DNA of 64,000 nucleotides from Geitlerinema sp. PCC 7407. GTDB taxonomy: Bacteria; Cyanobacteriota; Cyanobacteriia; PCC-7407. Below are positions 35,877-45,311 of the stretch, piece by piece. Both the position numbers and the translations under genes were made by a program. The stretch's first letter is position 1. Each line of letters opens with the position of its first letter. The notes under the pieces were generated by a model. The model made no database searches. It was not told the origin of the DNA and saw only the letters and a program-made list of their open reading frames with translations. The stretch lies in contig NC_019703.1 of NCBI RefSeq assembly GCF_000317045.1, positions 3,150,501 to 3,214,500 of the forward strand. Direction: 5' to 3'.

Positions 35877-36591
35877 ACGCCTATGGGAGGCTGCGATCGC
35901 CCCTAGAAGGGCGTCTTTGAGCCTGAGACGGCTCTTCTTCCATTTTTAAAGCAAATTTCTGCCCCTTGCACAGTCAAGGCAGCAAACTCACGGCAATCGG
36001 CGATCGGGGATCCTTTTTCAAGTACCCAGCCTTTTCCTGAGCTGCCTGAGCGCCCTCGTCACCTATCGCACCCTAGACCTTGCTCTACTCCGACCTCAAA
36101 ACAAGCGCTTAATATGATTCCCTGGACCCAAAATTCTTAAGCTTTTCTATAGTCAGGTCAGAAAATCTCAGACCCTAAAATCAGACGCAAAAGATGATCG
36201 GTTTGTCTATTTTTTCATCAAGAAAACCAATCATCACCGCAGGGAAAATCCTATCGTTACTATTTACTATTATTAATCACTTGGGGCATACAAACTTGAG
36301 AAGATGAGCCGGCGCGCTTGGCAGTCATCCGTCTTGGCAAGATCTCCTAGCATACCCAAAGAGATTGACTTTAGGGGTCTTTAGCCCGTTCGATCGAGGT
36401 GATTGGCTCACTGGCTCCAAGGGCGATCGCTCCCGTCTCGAGGTACGCCAGACAACAGCAATTCCCTAGAACAGAGCCGATAGTGATAGCATCCCTTCGG
36501 AGTCATTCTTCTATCCCTTGAACAAAACCATTTCCTGTCATCCCAAACGTTCCGTTTCTTTTTGCGCGATCGCGCCCTGAGTTACCCCTCT
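35877..36591. other. Long non-coding spacer before the antiporter gene, with one imperfect hairpin
   Basis: About 715 bp with no supportable gene. An imperfect inverted repeat GATGATCGGTTT (36193-36204) / AAACCAATCATC (36224-36235) has one mismatch and a 19-nt AT-rich loop. A TATAGT-like -10 lies near 36148. It could be a long 5' leader or hold a small RNA; nothing firm is visible. Confidence 0.35.
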
Positions 36592-38643
36592 ATGGAATCT
36601 GTCATTACGTTTTTTCAAGAGGAACCCATCGTTCCTTTCACCCTTTTATTGGCCGTCATCTTGATGGTCCCCCTCATTTTTAAACGCTTGGGCCTGCCCG
36701 AACTAGTAGGACTTTTGGTCGCTGGAATTGTCCTAGGCCCCAATGCCCTAAACCTTTTACAATCCGACTCCAAGATCATTGCCCTCCTGTCTGACATTGG
36801 TCTTGTCTACCTGATGTTTGTGGCAGGTCTCGAAATTGATATTCAACAATTTCGGGTGACCCGAAATCGGTCAATTGGCTTTGGCAGTCTGACCTTTGCA
36901 GTGCCAATGGTTACCGGGATTATTTTGGGGCGAGCCTTCGGATTTGGCTGGAATGCTTCGATTCTGATTGGCTCTTTGCTCGCCTCCCATACTCTACTGG
37001 CCTACCCGATCATCAGCCGCATGGGCGTCGTCAAAAACGAGGCTGTTACCGTTACTATTGGCGCCACCATCTTTACCGATATTGGCGCGCTCTTGGTGCT
37101 GGCCGTCTGTGTCGGCATTCATGCGGGGGACTTCACGACCCTGAATTTGATCACCTTACTGGGATCTTTGATCATCTATTCCTGTGTCGTGTTGTTTGGG
37201 TTTGACTGGGTTGGTCGGCACTTTTTCAAGCAGTCCGGTGATGAAGAAGGCAACCAATTTTTGTTTGTGTTGCTGTCAGTTTTCTTGGCGGCTTTAGGTG
37301 CGCAGCTCATCGGCGTTGAGAAAATTATTGGGGCCTTTTTGGCAGGCCTCGCCGTGAACGATGTGGTCGGCGAAAGTCCGGTCAAAGAAAAGGTCATCTT
37401 TGTCGGCAGCGTTTTGTTTATTCCCATCTTCTTTATTGATATGGGGCTGCTGATCAATGTGCCGGCGTTTATCAAGACGCTGACATCCTTTGGTCTGACT
37501 CTGGCGATCGTTCTGTCGCTGATCGGCAGCAAGTTTGTGGCGGCGCTGTTGGCCAAGCTGGCCTACCGCTACAGCTGGCAGGAGATGATCGCGATGTGGT
37601 CGCTGTCGCTGCCCCAGGTGGCCGCGACGCTAGCTGCGACGCTGGTGGGCTACAAGGCGGGCCTGCTCACCGAGGAAGTTCTCAACAGCGTGATCGTCTT
37701 GATGCTGGTGACCGCGACGCTGGGGCCGATTATCACAGCGCGATCGGCGGTTGGCCTCAAGCTGCCGGCCGAAGAACTAGCCCTAGAAGCAATGCCCCTG
37801 GGCAGCCACGCGACGCCCCAGCATCCTTTTACGATTGTGGTGCCCGTCTCTAACCCCAATACACAGAAGAATCTGATCGAGATGGCGGCGCTGCTGGCCA
37901 AGCAGGCCCAGGGGCGTATCGTGCCCTTGGCGATCGCCCTCGGCCACACCCAGAGCCCCACCGAGGAGCTGACCAGCGCCTTCACTCAGGGTCAAAATCT
38001 GGTGCAGCGGGCGGTGGAGCTGAGCCGGGAGCACGGCATCGAGGCCCAGCCCCTCGTCCGCATTGACAACAATGTCGCCCAGGGCGTGAGTCTGGCCAGC
38101 CTGGAACAAGACGCCCAGCTGATCGTGATGGGCTGGGGCGATCAAACCAGCCTGCGAACTTGGCTCTTTGGCAACATGATCGACAATGTCCTCTGGGCCT
38201 CCCACTGCACAGTAGCCGTCACCCGCTTGCTAGACGCTCCCCACAAGATTCAGCGGATTTTGGCGGTGATCGAAACGGTGACCACCCAAGCCGTCCCGGT
38301 TTTGCAGTTTAGCCAGCTCCTCGCCGCCCAAAATCAAGCCAACGTGACGCTTCTGCATGTATGCACCCCTCTCACGCCCGCCGCTCAGGTCAATTGGCTC
38401 CAAGAGCAGCTGACGGCCATGGCAACTCAGGTCGGCCTACCCAAGGCAACCCCGGTTTGGGTGGTGTCCTCGGAGGATGTGGCAAAGGTGGTCCTGGGCC
38501 TAGAGTCTGATTTTGATTTGGTAGTTCTGCGCTTTATCTCCCGCCGAACCAGTGCTGGGGGCTTGGCGATCAGCGATCTGCTCACCCCCATCATCGAGAA
38601 TCTCGAAGGCTCCGTGGTCCTGCTGGGCGAACCCCACCACTAG
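36592..38643 (+). CDS. CPA2 Na+/H+ antiporter with C-terminal universal-stress (Usp) region
   Basis: 683 residues from the ATG at 36592 (a TTG ten codons earlier is less likely). Residues ~8-400 form about 12 membrane segments of the NapA/CPA2 fold (LPELVGLLVAGIVLGPNAL, TIFTDIGALLVLAVCVG, FLAGLAVNDVV). The remaining ~270 residues are two Usp-like halves (HPFTIVVPVSNPNTQKN; IQRILAVIETVTTQAVPV, with a later FDLVVLRFISRR), a common cyanobacterial arrangement that may bind nucleotide and gate transport. Ends before a strong terminator. Salt or pH homeostasis is inferred. Confidence 0.92.
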   Translation: MESVITFFQEEPIVPFTLLLAVILMVPLIFKRLGLPELVGLLVAGIVLGPNALNLLQSDSKIIALLSDIGLVYLMFVAGLEIDIQQFRVTRNRSIGFGSLTFAVPMVTGIILGRAFGFGWNASILIGSLLASHTLLAYPIISRMGVVKNEAVTVTIGATIFTDIGALLVLAVCVGIHAGDFTTLNLITLLGSLIIYSCVVLFGFDWVGRHFFKQSGDEEGNQFLFVLLSVFLAALGAQLIGVEKIIGAFLAGLAVNDVVGESPVKEKVIFVGSVLFIPIFFIDMGLLINVPAFIKTLTSFGLTLAIVLSLIGSKFVAALLAKLAYRYSWQEMIAMWSLSLPQVAATLAATLVGYKAGLLTEEVLNSVIVLMLVTATLGPIITARSAVGLKLPAEELALEAMPLGSHATPQHPFTIVVPVSNPNTQKNLIEMAALLAKQAQGRIVPLAIALGHTQSPTEELTSAFTQGQNLVQRAVELSREHGIEAQPLVRIDNNVAQGVSLASLEQDAQLIVMGWGDQTSLRTWLFGNMIDNVLWASHCTVAVTRLLDAPHKIQRILAVIETVTTQAVPVLQFSQLLAAQNQANVTLLHVCTPLTPAAQVNWLQEQLTAMATQVGLPKATPVWVVSSEDVAKVVLGLESDFDLVVLRFISRRTSAGGLAISDLLTPIIENLEGSVVLLGEPHH

Positions 38644-38688
38644 GTCAGGCCACTGGTTCGAGATTGATGCAATTCCAGCCTGATTTTT

Positions 38689-38729
38689 AACCACAAAAAG
38701 CGCCCCTAGTAGGGGCGCTTTTTGTGGTT
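38689..38729. terminator. Strong bidirectional intrinsic terminator
   Basis: A 19-bp perfect stem from 38689-38707 to 38711-38729 (core AAAAAGCGCCCCT / AGGGGCGCTTTTT) with a 3-nt loop, carrying A and T runs on both strands. It lies between the convergent antiporter and ABC-2 permease genes and can serve both. Confidence 0.9.
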
Positions 38730-38749
38730 TCTAGAGCCGCGCTCCAAAG

Positions 38750-39538
38750 CTAAGCGCCCATGCCGGAGTAGCGCTTGAGGCCGCGTTTCCAGAGCCAGCG
38801 GTTGAGCACCCAGAAAAAGAGTCCCCAGAGGGCGATCGCCAAAAAGCCTTGGCCCACGTTCACCGGCAGGCCCGTCAGCAAAGCAGCCGGAAAATACACC
38901 AGGTACGGAAAGGGCAGCCAGCTGACAACGGCTCGGAGCCCTTCAGGAAAGACATCGAGGGGGGCGATCATGCCCGACAGAAACAGATAAATCAGAAACC
39001 AAAACTGCTCAATGGCAGTGGCTCGCTCAGTCCAAAACGAGAACATAGCGAAGGTGTACTGGATCAAAAATCGCAGCGCGAAAACCAGGATAACGGCGAT
39101 CGCAAACAGCAAAAACTGTCCCGGTTGCGGCACCCAAGCAGCCCGAGGATAGAGCACCAAAAACAGGGCCAGCAAAATCAGCACAAACGGCAACCGGGCA
39201 AATCGCTCTGCTGCATGCTCCGCCACATGGCGCCACACCGGATCGATCGGCTGGAGCAGGTAGTTGGATAACTGCCCCTGCACCACCTCTTTTTCAAACT
39301 CCCAAATCACCCAAACAACGGTGATTTGGCGCACCATAAAGGCCACCAAGAAATAGCGCACAAATTGCAGCGGCTCGAGGCCAAACTGGCCCTGCTGCGC
39401 CGCCTGATTCCAAATTCCCATCAAAATCAGCGGCAGCGAGCCCGACAGCACCCACAGCACCAGCTCCGCCCGGTATTCCAGCATGTAGGCGTAGTACACC
39501 GACAGCAGCGTCCCAATCCGCTTCCAAGCCTGATTCAT
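38750..39538 (-). CDS. ABC-2 type exporter permease
   Basis: 262 residues from the ATG at 39538 (MNQAWKRIGTLLSVYYAYMLEYRAELVLW). Six hydrophobic segments, with EVVQGQLSNYLLQPIDP in the cytoplasmic loop, match ABC-2 family permeases. The frame stays open upstream inside the ATPase gene, but that stretch is Arg/Gly-rich shadow sequence. ATGA overlap (39535-39538) couples it to the ATPase. Substrate unknown; a homodimer or a second permease elsewhere would complete the exporter. Confidence 0.85.
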   Translation of the reverse strand: MNQAWKRIGTLLSVYYAYMLEYRAELVLWVLSGSLPLILMGIWNQAAQQGQFGLEPLQFVRYFLVAFMVRQITVVWVIWEFEKEVVQGQLSNYLLQPIDPVWRHVAEHAAERFARLPFVLILLALFLVLYPRAAWVPQPGQFLLFAIAVILVFALRFLIQYTFAMFSFWTERATAIEQFWFLIYLFLSGMIAPLDVFPEGLRAVVSWLPFPYLVYFPAALLTGLPVNVGQGFLAIALWGLFFWVLNRWLWKRGLKRYSGMGA

Positions 39539-40518
39539 GCCACCACTCCCGAGCGAAACACGCTGCCAATGACCTCTTCGAGGGGCGGCTCCGTCACTGA
39601 CAGGTCCAGCACATCCAGCTCCGCCAAGATCTGCGAGACACTGCGCGTCAGGCTCTCGCGCTCCACCATCCAGCGCACCGATCGCCCTTCCACCGCCTGC
39701 ACCGTCCCATAGATCGCCAAGCGCTCCGCCGATTCGGGCATAGCCAGCTCGACCTTGATTTCTCGGTAGGGCGCGAAGCGCTCCAGCAGGCCGTCGAGGC
39801 TGCCGTCGTAGATCAGCTCTCCGGCATAGATCAGCAGCACGCGATCGCACAGGGCCGTGATATCGGCCATGTAGTGGCTCGTCAGCAGCACCGTCGCCTG
39901 GTAGCGCTGATTGTAGAGACGCAGAAACTCCCGCACGCTGGCCTGGGCGTTGATGTCGAGGCCCAGGGTCGGCTCATCGAGAAACAGCACCTTCGGCTGG
40001 TGGAGCAGGGCCGCCAAAAGCTCAGCCTTCATGCGCTCGCCCAGGGAGAGCTTGCGGATCGGCTGGTTGAGCTTGCTCTCTAGGGACAGCATCTCGGTCA
40101 GCTCCCCCAGGCGCTGCCGGAAGTCTCGATCCGAGAGGCCGTACACCGTCGCGTTGATCCGCAGCGAGTCCAGAGCTGGCAAATCCCACAGGAGCTGCTG
40201 CTTTTGGCCCATGACCAGGGTGATCTGGCGCAGAAAGGCCGCCTTGCGCTGAAAGGGCACATGGCCTGCCACCTGGATCTGGCCCGAGGAGGGATGGATC
40301 AGCCCCGTGAGCATTTTGAGGGTGGTGGTTTTGCCAGCGCCGTTGGGTCCCAAGAAGCCCACAATTTCCCCAGGCTCAATGGAGAAAGAAACGCTTTGAA
40401 CCGCTTTGATCTGGCGGTAGGTGCGACGGAAAAAATGCCGAACCGTCCCCCCCAGACCAGGGTCTTTGAGGGCGACGGGGTAGACCTTGCTCAGATCTTG
40501 AACGGAAATAATAGACAT
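39535..40518 (-). CDS. ABC exporter ATP-binding protein
   Basis: 327 residues from the ATG at 40518 (MSIISVQDLSKVYPVALKDPG). Walker A GPNGAGKTTTLKML, Q-loop MGQKQQLLWDLP, signature LSLGERMKAELLAALL, Walker B VLFLDEPTLGLD and a switch His in LLTSHY. A C-terminal extension of ~90 residues follows. It energises the ABC-2 permease with which it overlaps. The class resembles drug/polysaccharide/Na+ exporters of the NatA or DrrA type; the cargo is not deducible. Confidence 0.93.
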   Translation of the reverse strand: MSIISVQDLSKVYPVALKDPGLGGTVRHFFRRTYRQIKAVQSVSFSIEPGEIVGFLGPNGAGKTTTLKMLTGLIHPSSGQIQVAGHVPFQRKAAFLRQITLVMGQKQQLLWDLPALDSLRINATVYGLSDRDFRQRLGELTEMLSLESKLNQPIRKLSLGERMKAELLAALLHQPKVLFLDEPTLGLDINAQASVREFLRLYNQRYQATVLLTSHYMADITALCDRVLLIYAGELIYDGSLDGLLERFAPYREIKVELAMPESAERLAIYGTVQAVEGRSVRWMVERESLTRSVSQILAELDVLDLSVTEPPLEEVIGSVFRSGVVA

Positions 40519-40780
40519 TATCGAGAAAGGGGCGATCGCGCAGACAGGGGTCACCGAAGACGCGGCTTCTCGCCAGGAACCAGCAGCGTTGGAAGAGCGG
40601 CCAGTACTTTTTATTCATGGGGAGAACCGCGATTCCACTGTAGCGGAAATGGGTTCGCCATGGCCGAAGGTCCTTGCAGAATGGGCGATCGCGGCGCAGG
40701 TGTTGAGGCGGTTTAAGAATTTACCGAAAATTAAGAAATTCCGGTGATGTCCGCGCGGCCTTGTGATATACCGTTAGTCA

Positions 40781-40808
40781 GAAAAACCCCAGTTGCTCAG
40801 AACTGGGG
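40781..40808 (-). terminator. Minus-strand intrinsic terminator-like hairpin
   Basis: Read on the minus strand, CCCCAGTT-loop-AACTGGGG (8 bp, 40808-40787) is followed directly by TTTTT (40786-40782). It could end a minus-strand transcript coming from the 40.9-41.1 kb spacer; no gene is evident there. Confidence 0.5.
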
Positions 40809-40842
40809 CAGTGAATGAGTCTGTCTTTATTAAGAGACTACA

Positions 40843-40874
40843 ACCCCTGGAGGGATTCCTCCGGGGGTGTTTTG
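40843..40874 (+). terminator. Plus-strand intrinsic terminator
   Basis: 11-bp stem ACCCCTGGAGG (40843-40853) / CCTCCGGGGGT (40858-40868, one G-T pair) with a GATT loop, followed by GTGTTTTG. It lies 276 bp before the mannosidase gene, so it must end an upstream non-coding transcript. Confidence 0.65.
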
Positions 40875-41149
40875 TAAAAAGTTAGAGGTGCATGACCGCC
40901 AGCAGTCTCGCACAAAGGCGATTGGGGCTGAGATTGAGCGGGCGATCGCTCTTGGAGAAAGCCGCCTCGCCCTCCCCAGGCAGCCGAGCCCGTTGATCAG
41001 GCTGAGCGTTACAAAGCCTTACAATCGGAACCTCTCGCTTCAAAGCGCGCAGCTTTTGGAGTTTTTCCGTAAAACCCCGTGAATCTGGCTTTTTGCCTTG
41101 ATTTTTGATACTTCTGCGGGGGAGTTTTTGAGCCGTATCGGAGCGTTTC

Positions 41150-44100
41150 ATGTCGGATTTGCCAGCCTCTCTCGCCGCTTCAGAAAAAATTGCTTCGGCG
41201 ATCGCGCGTTTGCGATCGCTAACCCAGCAGGATTTGCAGCAGCAGTGGCGCTGGCACCTAGGAGAGTGGGCAATCGCCGAGGCAACGGACGCGCGCACCT
41301 GGGACGCCTGGACCCCAGCGCCCCTAAACGATCGCCGACACATTGCGTGGTCCCGCGGACAGCAGGTGCTGTGGCTGGGCCAGCGGGTGGTGATCCCGGC
41401 GACGCTGGCGGGGTATCCGCTGACGGGGCTGACGCTGCGGGTGGCCCTGACTTGGTGGGCGGAGTCTGCCGAGGTGTTTGTCAATGGTCAGCGGGTGCAG
41501 GTCGGGGACCTGTTTGACTGCTCGGCGCGAATCTTGCTGGCGGCGGCGGCCCAGCCGGGAGAGGCGATCGACTTGGCGATTCGGCTGGTCAGTCCAGGCC
41601 ACGACGACGGAGCGCTGGTGCGATCGCAGCTGATCTTTGAGGCCCTCGGCGATGAATCTCGGCCCGAGCCGGGCTTTGTGGCCGATGAGCTGACCGTGGT
41701 GCAGGGCTACCTGAGCGCTTTTCGGCCAGAGCAGGAAGCGGAGCTGGCCCAAGCGCTAGGGGGGCTGGCCTGGGAACAGGTGGGCGATCGCCCGGTGTTT
41801 GATGCGTCTTTGGTTCGTCTGCGGGCGGCGATCGCCGCTGAGACGCCCTGGATTCGCGATCGCCGCCTGCACCTGCTGGGCCATGCCCACCTCGATCTGG
41901 CCTGGCTCTGGCCGATTCCCGAGACTTGGGAGGCCGCCGAGCGCACCTTCCAGTCGGCCCTGGACCTGCAGCGCGACTATCCTGAGCTGCTGTTTGGGCA
42001 CTCCAGCCCCGCCCTCTACGCCTGGCTCGAAGCCAACCGGCCCGAGCTTTTTGCCGCCATTCAGGCGCAGGTCCGGGCGGGCCGCTGGGAAATCATCGCC
42101 GGTCTGTGGGTGGAGCCGGAGTTTAACGAAGTTAGCGGAGAGTCGATCGCTCGCCAAGTCCTCTACGGCCAGCGCTACACCGAGGCCAAGTTTGGCCAGA
42201 TTAGCCGCGTGGCCTGGCTGCCCGACAGCTTTGGCTTTTGCTGGCAGCTACCCCAGATCTTTCGGCAGGGGGGCATCGATTACTTCGTCACCCAGAAGCT
42301 GCGCTGGAACGACACGACCCAGTTTCCCCACGGCTTCTTTCGCTGGCGATCGCCCGATGGCACCGAGATCCTCAGCTGGATGTCGCCGCCCATCGGCGAG
42401 GCGACCGACCCGGTCAAGATGGGCACCTACGCCCGGGACTGGGAGCAGCAAACCGGCAGTCGTCAGGCCTTTTGGCTGCCGGGGGTAGGGGACCACGGCG
42501 GCGGCCCCACCCGAGACATGCTGGAGGTGGCGCGGCGCTGGACGCGATCGCCCCTATTTCCGCAGATCCAGTTCACCCCCATGGCGGCCTATCTCGACGC
42601 GATCGCCGCTGAGCTGCCCGAGCCGCTGCCCCAGTGGCAGGACGAGCTGTATCTGGAGTTTCACCGGGGCTGCTACACCAGCCACGCTGACCAAAAGCTC
42701 GCCAACCGGCGCTGTGAGCAGCTTTTGTACCAGGCTGAGCTGTTTGCGTCGCTCGCAAGCTGGGTCGCCAGCGCGTCCTATCCCCAGAGCGCCCTTGAGC
42801 AGGCCTGGAAACAGGTTTTGTTCAATCAGTTCCACGACATTTTGCCCGGATCGTCGATTCCCGAGGTCTTTGAGGAGGCAAATCAGTCCTGGGCCACAGC
42901 AGCCGAAACGGCTCGCCAGGTCCGAGACCAGGCCCTCCAGGCGATCGCCGCTGCCCTGGCGCTCCCGAGCCCGCCCTGGCTAGAGGCGCGGCCCATCGTG
43001 GTCTTCAACGCCCTCAACTGGTCGCGCGCTGAGCTGGTCACCCTGGCGCTGCCCAGCTCCCCGGACCCAGGCCACGCTTGGCAAGTTTGGGACCTAGACG
43101 GTCAGCCGATTCTGTCCCAAGTGCTCCAGGAAGATCCAGATTTCCCAGAACCTCGGCTCATCTTTGCCGCCGAGGTGCCCGCCTTGGGCTATCGCACCTA
43201 CTGGCTCAGGCAGCAGGCGATCGCCCCCGTCCCGGCTCCAGCAGAAACGCCGCCCTGGCGCTTAAGCAACGAGTTTTTGCAAATTGACGTTGACCCTGAC
43301 AGCGGCGACCTTCAGCGCGTCTTTGACAAGGCGCAGCAGCGCGAGGTGCTCAGCGGTCCCGGCAACCAGCTCCAGGCCTTTCGCGATCGCGGCCAGTACT
43401 GGGACGCCTGGAATATCGATCCCAACTACGAAGCGCACCCCCTGCCCGCCGCCACCCTAGAGGCGATCGCCTGGATCGAGCGTGGCCCCCTGCGTCAGCA
43501 GATTCGGGTCCAGCGCCGCTTGGGGGACTCTATCATTCGCCAAGACTACATTCTCGATGCCGGGACCGACCTGCTGAAAATCGCCAGCCAAGTGGACTGG
43601 CGCGATCGCCAAGTCCTGCTCAAAGCCGCCTTTCCCCTGGCGGTGGAGAGCGATCGCGCCACCTACGAAATTCCCTTTGGCGCCATCGAGCGGCCCACCC
43701 GGCCCCAAACCTCCGCCGAAACCGCGAAATGGGAGGTGCCCGCACTCCACTGGGCCGACCTCAGCCAGGACGACTACGGCGTCAGCCTGCTCAACGACTG
43801 CAAGTATGGCTACGACGCCCGCCCGAGCCAGCTGCGCCTCAGCCTCCTGCGTAGCCCCAACTGGCCCGACCCCAACGCCGATCGCGGCCAGCACCGGTTT
43901 ACCTATGCGCTCTATCCCCACCGCGATCGCTGGCAAAGCGCCCGCACCGTCCACCGGGGCCACGAGCTCAACCAGCCCCTTCAGGCCCTTTTGCTCCGCT
44001 CAGCTCCCCATCAGGGCACCTTACCCCCCAGCCAGAGCCTGCTGCCGATGAGCGACGGCGTAATTCTCAGCGCTTTCAAGCGCGCGGAAGATGGCAACGG

Positions 44101-44341
44101 CTGGATCCTTCGCTGCTACGAAGCCCAAGGCAGCGCCAGCACCCTCACCCTCCAAAATTCTGGGGGGTTGGCGATCGCCCAGGGTTTGGACATCCTAGAG
44201 CGATCGCTCGACCCTTGCGCTAGTGCACCAGAGTCCCCCGAAAATCTTTCTTTTTCTGCGTTAATTCAACCTTGGCAAATTGCAACTTTTCGGCTGCAAA
44301 ATCACTCTTTATTGCCCCAGGATTGTAATGAACTTTTGTGA
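41150..44341 (+). CDS. Glycoside hydrolase family 38 alpha-mannosidase
   Basis: 1063 residues, full GH38 length. An N-terminal beta-domain (~1-235) leads to the catalytic barrel with zinc ligands in GHAHLDLAWLWP (His245, His247, Asp249 region), catalytic nucleophile Asp359 in WLPDSFGFCWQLP, then a helical bundle (ELYLEFHRGCYTSHA, QFHDILPGSS) and C-terminal beta-sandwiches. It cleaves alpha-mannosides, probably in polysaccharide or compatible-glycan turnover. No signal peptide, so cytoplasmic. GGAG lies 7 nt before the ATG. A candidate sRNA/terminator sits upstream. Confidence 0.95.
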   Translation: MSDLPASLAASEKIASAIARLRSLTQQDLQQQWRWHLGEWAIAEATDARTWDAWTPAPLNDRRHIAWSRGQQVLWLGQRVVIPATLAGYPLTGLTLRVALTWWAESAEVFVNGQRVQVGDLFDCSARILLAAAAQPGEAIDLAIRLVSPGHDDGALVRSQLIFEALGDESRPEPGFVADELTVVQGYLSAFRPEQEAELAQALGGLAWEQVGDRPVFDASLVRLRAAIAAETPWIRDRRLHLLGHAHLDLAWLWPIPETWEAAERTFQSALDLQRDYPELLFGHSSPALYAWLEANRPELFAAIQAQVRAGRWEIIAGLWVEPEFNEVSGESIARQVLYGQRYTEAKFGQISRVAWLPDSFGFCWQLPQIFRQGGIDYFVTQKLRWNDTTQFPHGFFRWRSPDGTEILSWMSPPIGEATDPVKMGTYARDWEQQTGSRQAFWLPGVGDHGGGPTRDMLEVARRWTRSPLFPQIQFTPMAAYLDAIAAELPEPLPQWQDELYLEFHRGCYTSHADQKLANRRCEQLLYQAELFASLASWVASASYPQSALEQAWKQVLFNQFHDILPGSSIPEVFEEANQSWATAAETARQVRDQALQAIAAALALPSPPWLEARPIVVFNALNWSRAELVTLALPSSPDPGHAWQVWDLDGQPILSQVLQEDPDFPEPRLIFAAEVPALGYRTYWLRQQAIAPVPAPAETPPWRLSNEFLQIDVDPDSGDLQRVFDKAQQREVLSGPGNQLQAFRDRGQYWDAWNIDPNYEAHPLPAATLEAIAWIERGPLRQQIRVQRRLGDSIIRQDYILDAGTDLLKIASQVDWRDRQVLLKAAFPLAVESDRATYEIPFGAIERPTRPQTSAETAKWEVPALHWADLSQDDYGVSLLNDCKYGYDARPSQLRLSLLRSPNWPDPNADRGQHRFTYALYPHRDRWQSARTVHRGHELNQPLQALLLRSAPHQGTLPPSQSLLPMSDGVILSAFKRAEDGNGWILRCYEAQGSASTLTLQNSGGLAIAQGLDILERSLDPCASAPESPENLSFSALIQPWQIATFRLQNHSLLPQDCNELL

Positions 44342-44362
44342 AGCAAAGCGACCATTGCCTCT

Positions 44363-44497
44363 TTAGTCTTCATGCTCATCGTAGGGATCAGCCAAGTTCT
44401 TGGCCGGCGGCCCAAAGGCAGTGTAGATAGAGAGTGCCGTAATGACGACTAGAAATGCACAAATCGAAACACCAAGGGCAAGAGCGGTGGTATCCAT
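44363..44497 (-). CDS. psbN: Photosystem II protein PsbN
   Basis: 44 residues: MDTTALALGVSICAFLVVIT, then ALSIYTAFGPPAKNL and an acidic end (DPYDEHED). One transmembrane helix followed by the invariant IYTAFGPP motif identifies PsbN, an assembly factor for photosystem II repair rather than a stable subunit. It lies opposite and divergent to psbH, the conserved arrangement in cyanobacteria and plastids. Confidence 0.96.
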   Translation of the reverse strand: MDTTALALGVSICAFLVVITALSIYTAFGPPAKNLADPYDEHED

Positions 44498-44584
44498 AAA
44501 AATTAAGGATGCAGTTGAAACATTATGATATTAGTATTACAGAACATTAAAAAATTCTCTCCAAATTTAGGTTATAGGTGACTC

Positions 44585-44788
44585 ATGGCACAGCGGACTA
44601 GGTTGGGAGATGTCCTCAAGCCTCTGAACTCCGAGTACGGCAAGGTTGCCCCAGGCTGGGGAACCACCCCTGTGATGGCAGGCTTCATGCTGCTATTCCT
44701 CGTTTTCCTGCTCATCATTCTGCAAGTCTACAACTCCTCCATCCTGCTCGAAGGCATCAACGTGGATTGGAGAAGCCTCGGCGGCTAA
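44585..44788 (+). CDS. psbH: Photosystem II phosphoprotein-type subunit PsbH
   Basis: 67 residues, one transmembrane helix ([21 protein letters not shown]) framed by [20 protein letters not shown] and [12 protein letters not shown], all PsbH hallmarks. It stabilises the QB site and the CP47 side of photosystem II in the thylakoid. The phosphorylated N-terminal extension of plants is absent, as usual in cyanobacteria. Followed by its own terminator, then tatA and pth. Confidence 0.97.
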   Translation: MAQRTRLGDVLKPLNSEYGKVAPGWGTTPVMAGFMLLFLVFLLIILQVYNSSILLEGINVDWRSLGG

Positions 44789-44847
44789 GCGTCGATCGCA
44801 CAGCACGCTAGCGAAGACCTGTTTCACCCAGCGGTCTTTCCAGCACT

Positions 44848-44870
44848 GACCCGGCCCTGCCGGGTCTTTT
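44848..44870 (+). terminator. psbH intrinsic terminator
   Basis: 8-bp stem GACCCGGC (44848-44855) / GCCGGGTC (44859-44866), 3-nt loop CCT, followed by TTTT. Located 60 bp after the psbH stop. Confidence 0.85.
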
Positions 44871-44937
44871 CGTTTAAATCGCTGCCTGGGCGCACACTAT
44901 ACTAAAAGCTAAGTGACCCTGCCTGGAGGATGACTGC

Positions 44938-45255
44938 ATGAACGTTTTCGGCGTTGGCTTACCGGAAATGGCCATAATCATGGTCGTTGCACTACTCGTT
45001 TTCGGCCCCAAAAAACTTCCGGAGATCGGTCGCAGCCTCGGCAAAGCCATTCGCGGCTTCCAGGATGCCTCCAAAGAATTTGAGAATGAGTTTCGGCGAG
45101 AGGCCGAGCAGATCGAGCGGGCCATGCAGCCCCCTATGCAGGCATCCCTAGAAACCACGCCACCAGCAGCCCTGTCTCCGGCGACCGAAGGTGCCGGAAA
45201 CGCTGCCAACAGTACTGAAACTCCCTCTGAGGCAACGGCCGATCGGGTTGGCTAA
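44938..45255 (+). CDS. tatA: Twin-arginine translocase subunit TatA/TatE/Hcf106-like
   Basis: 105 residues. A short N-terminal membrane helix (FGVGLPEMAIIMVVALLVFG) is followed by the hinge and amphipathic helix FGPKKLPEIGRSLGKAIRGF, then a Pro/Thr-rich tail. This is the pore-forming TatA class, which exports folded proteins across the thylakoid and plasma membranes. GGAGG lies 10 nt upstream of the ATG. Neighbours psbH and pth form a recurrent cyanobacterial block. Confidence 0.94.
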   Translation: MNVFGVGLPEMAIIMVVALLVFGPKKLPEIGRSLGKAIRGFQDASKEFENEFRREAEQIERAMQPPMQASLETTPPAALSPATEGAGNAANSTETPSEATADRVG

Positions 45256-45311
45256 AAACGCTTCATCACAGCGTTCTATCGCCGCCTCTCCCAGCGAAAC
45301 GGCGATTTTCT

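Larger units (their letters stand above)
40775..40874 (+). ncRNA. Candidate small RNA of about 100 nt
   Basis: In the 631-bp spacer between divergent genes, three stem-loops occur in a row: CCCCAGTT-GCTCAG-AACTGGGG (40787-40808), a 5-bp AGTCT...AGACT (818-822 / 835-839 of the 40 kb block) and an 11-bp GC-rich stem (40843-40868) followed by GTGTTTTG. An extended -10-like TGTGATAT lies at 40762-40769. No protein frame fits. Boundaries are estimates and no known family was recognised. Confidence 0.4.

Noticed and set aside
40649-40747. 32-codon plus-strand frame (MGSPWPKVLAEW...) before the candidate sRNA
   Set aside because: Has a start and basic end but no ribosome-binding site; too short to support without conservation data.
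40882-41484. 200-codon minus-strand frame over the mannosidase start
   Set aside because: Antisense to a well-supported gene, Arg/Ser-rich translation, no homology-like motif.
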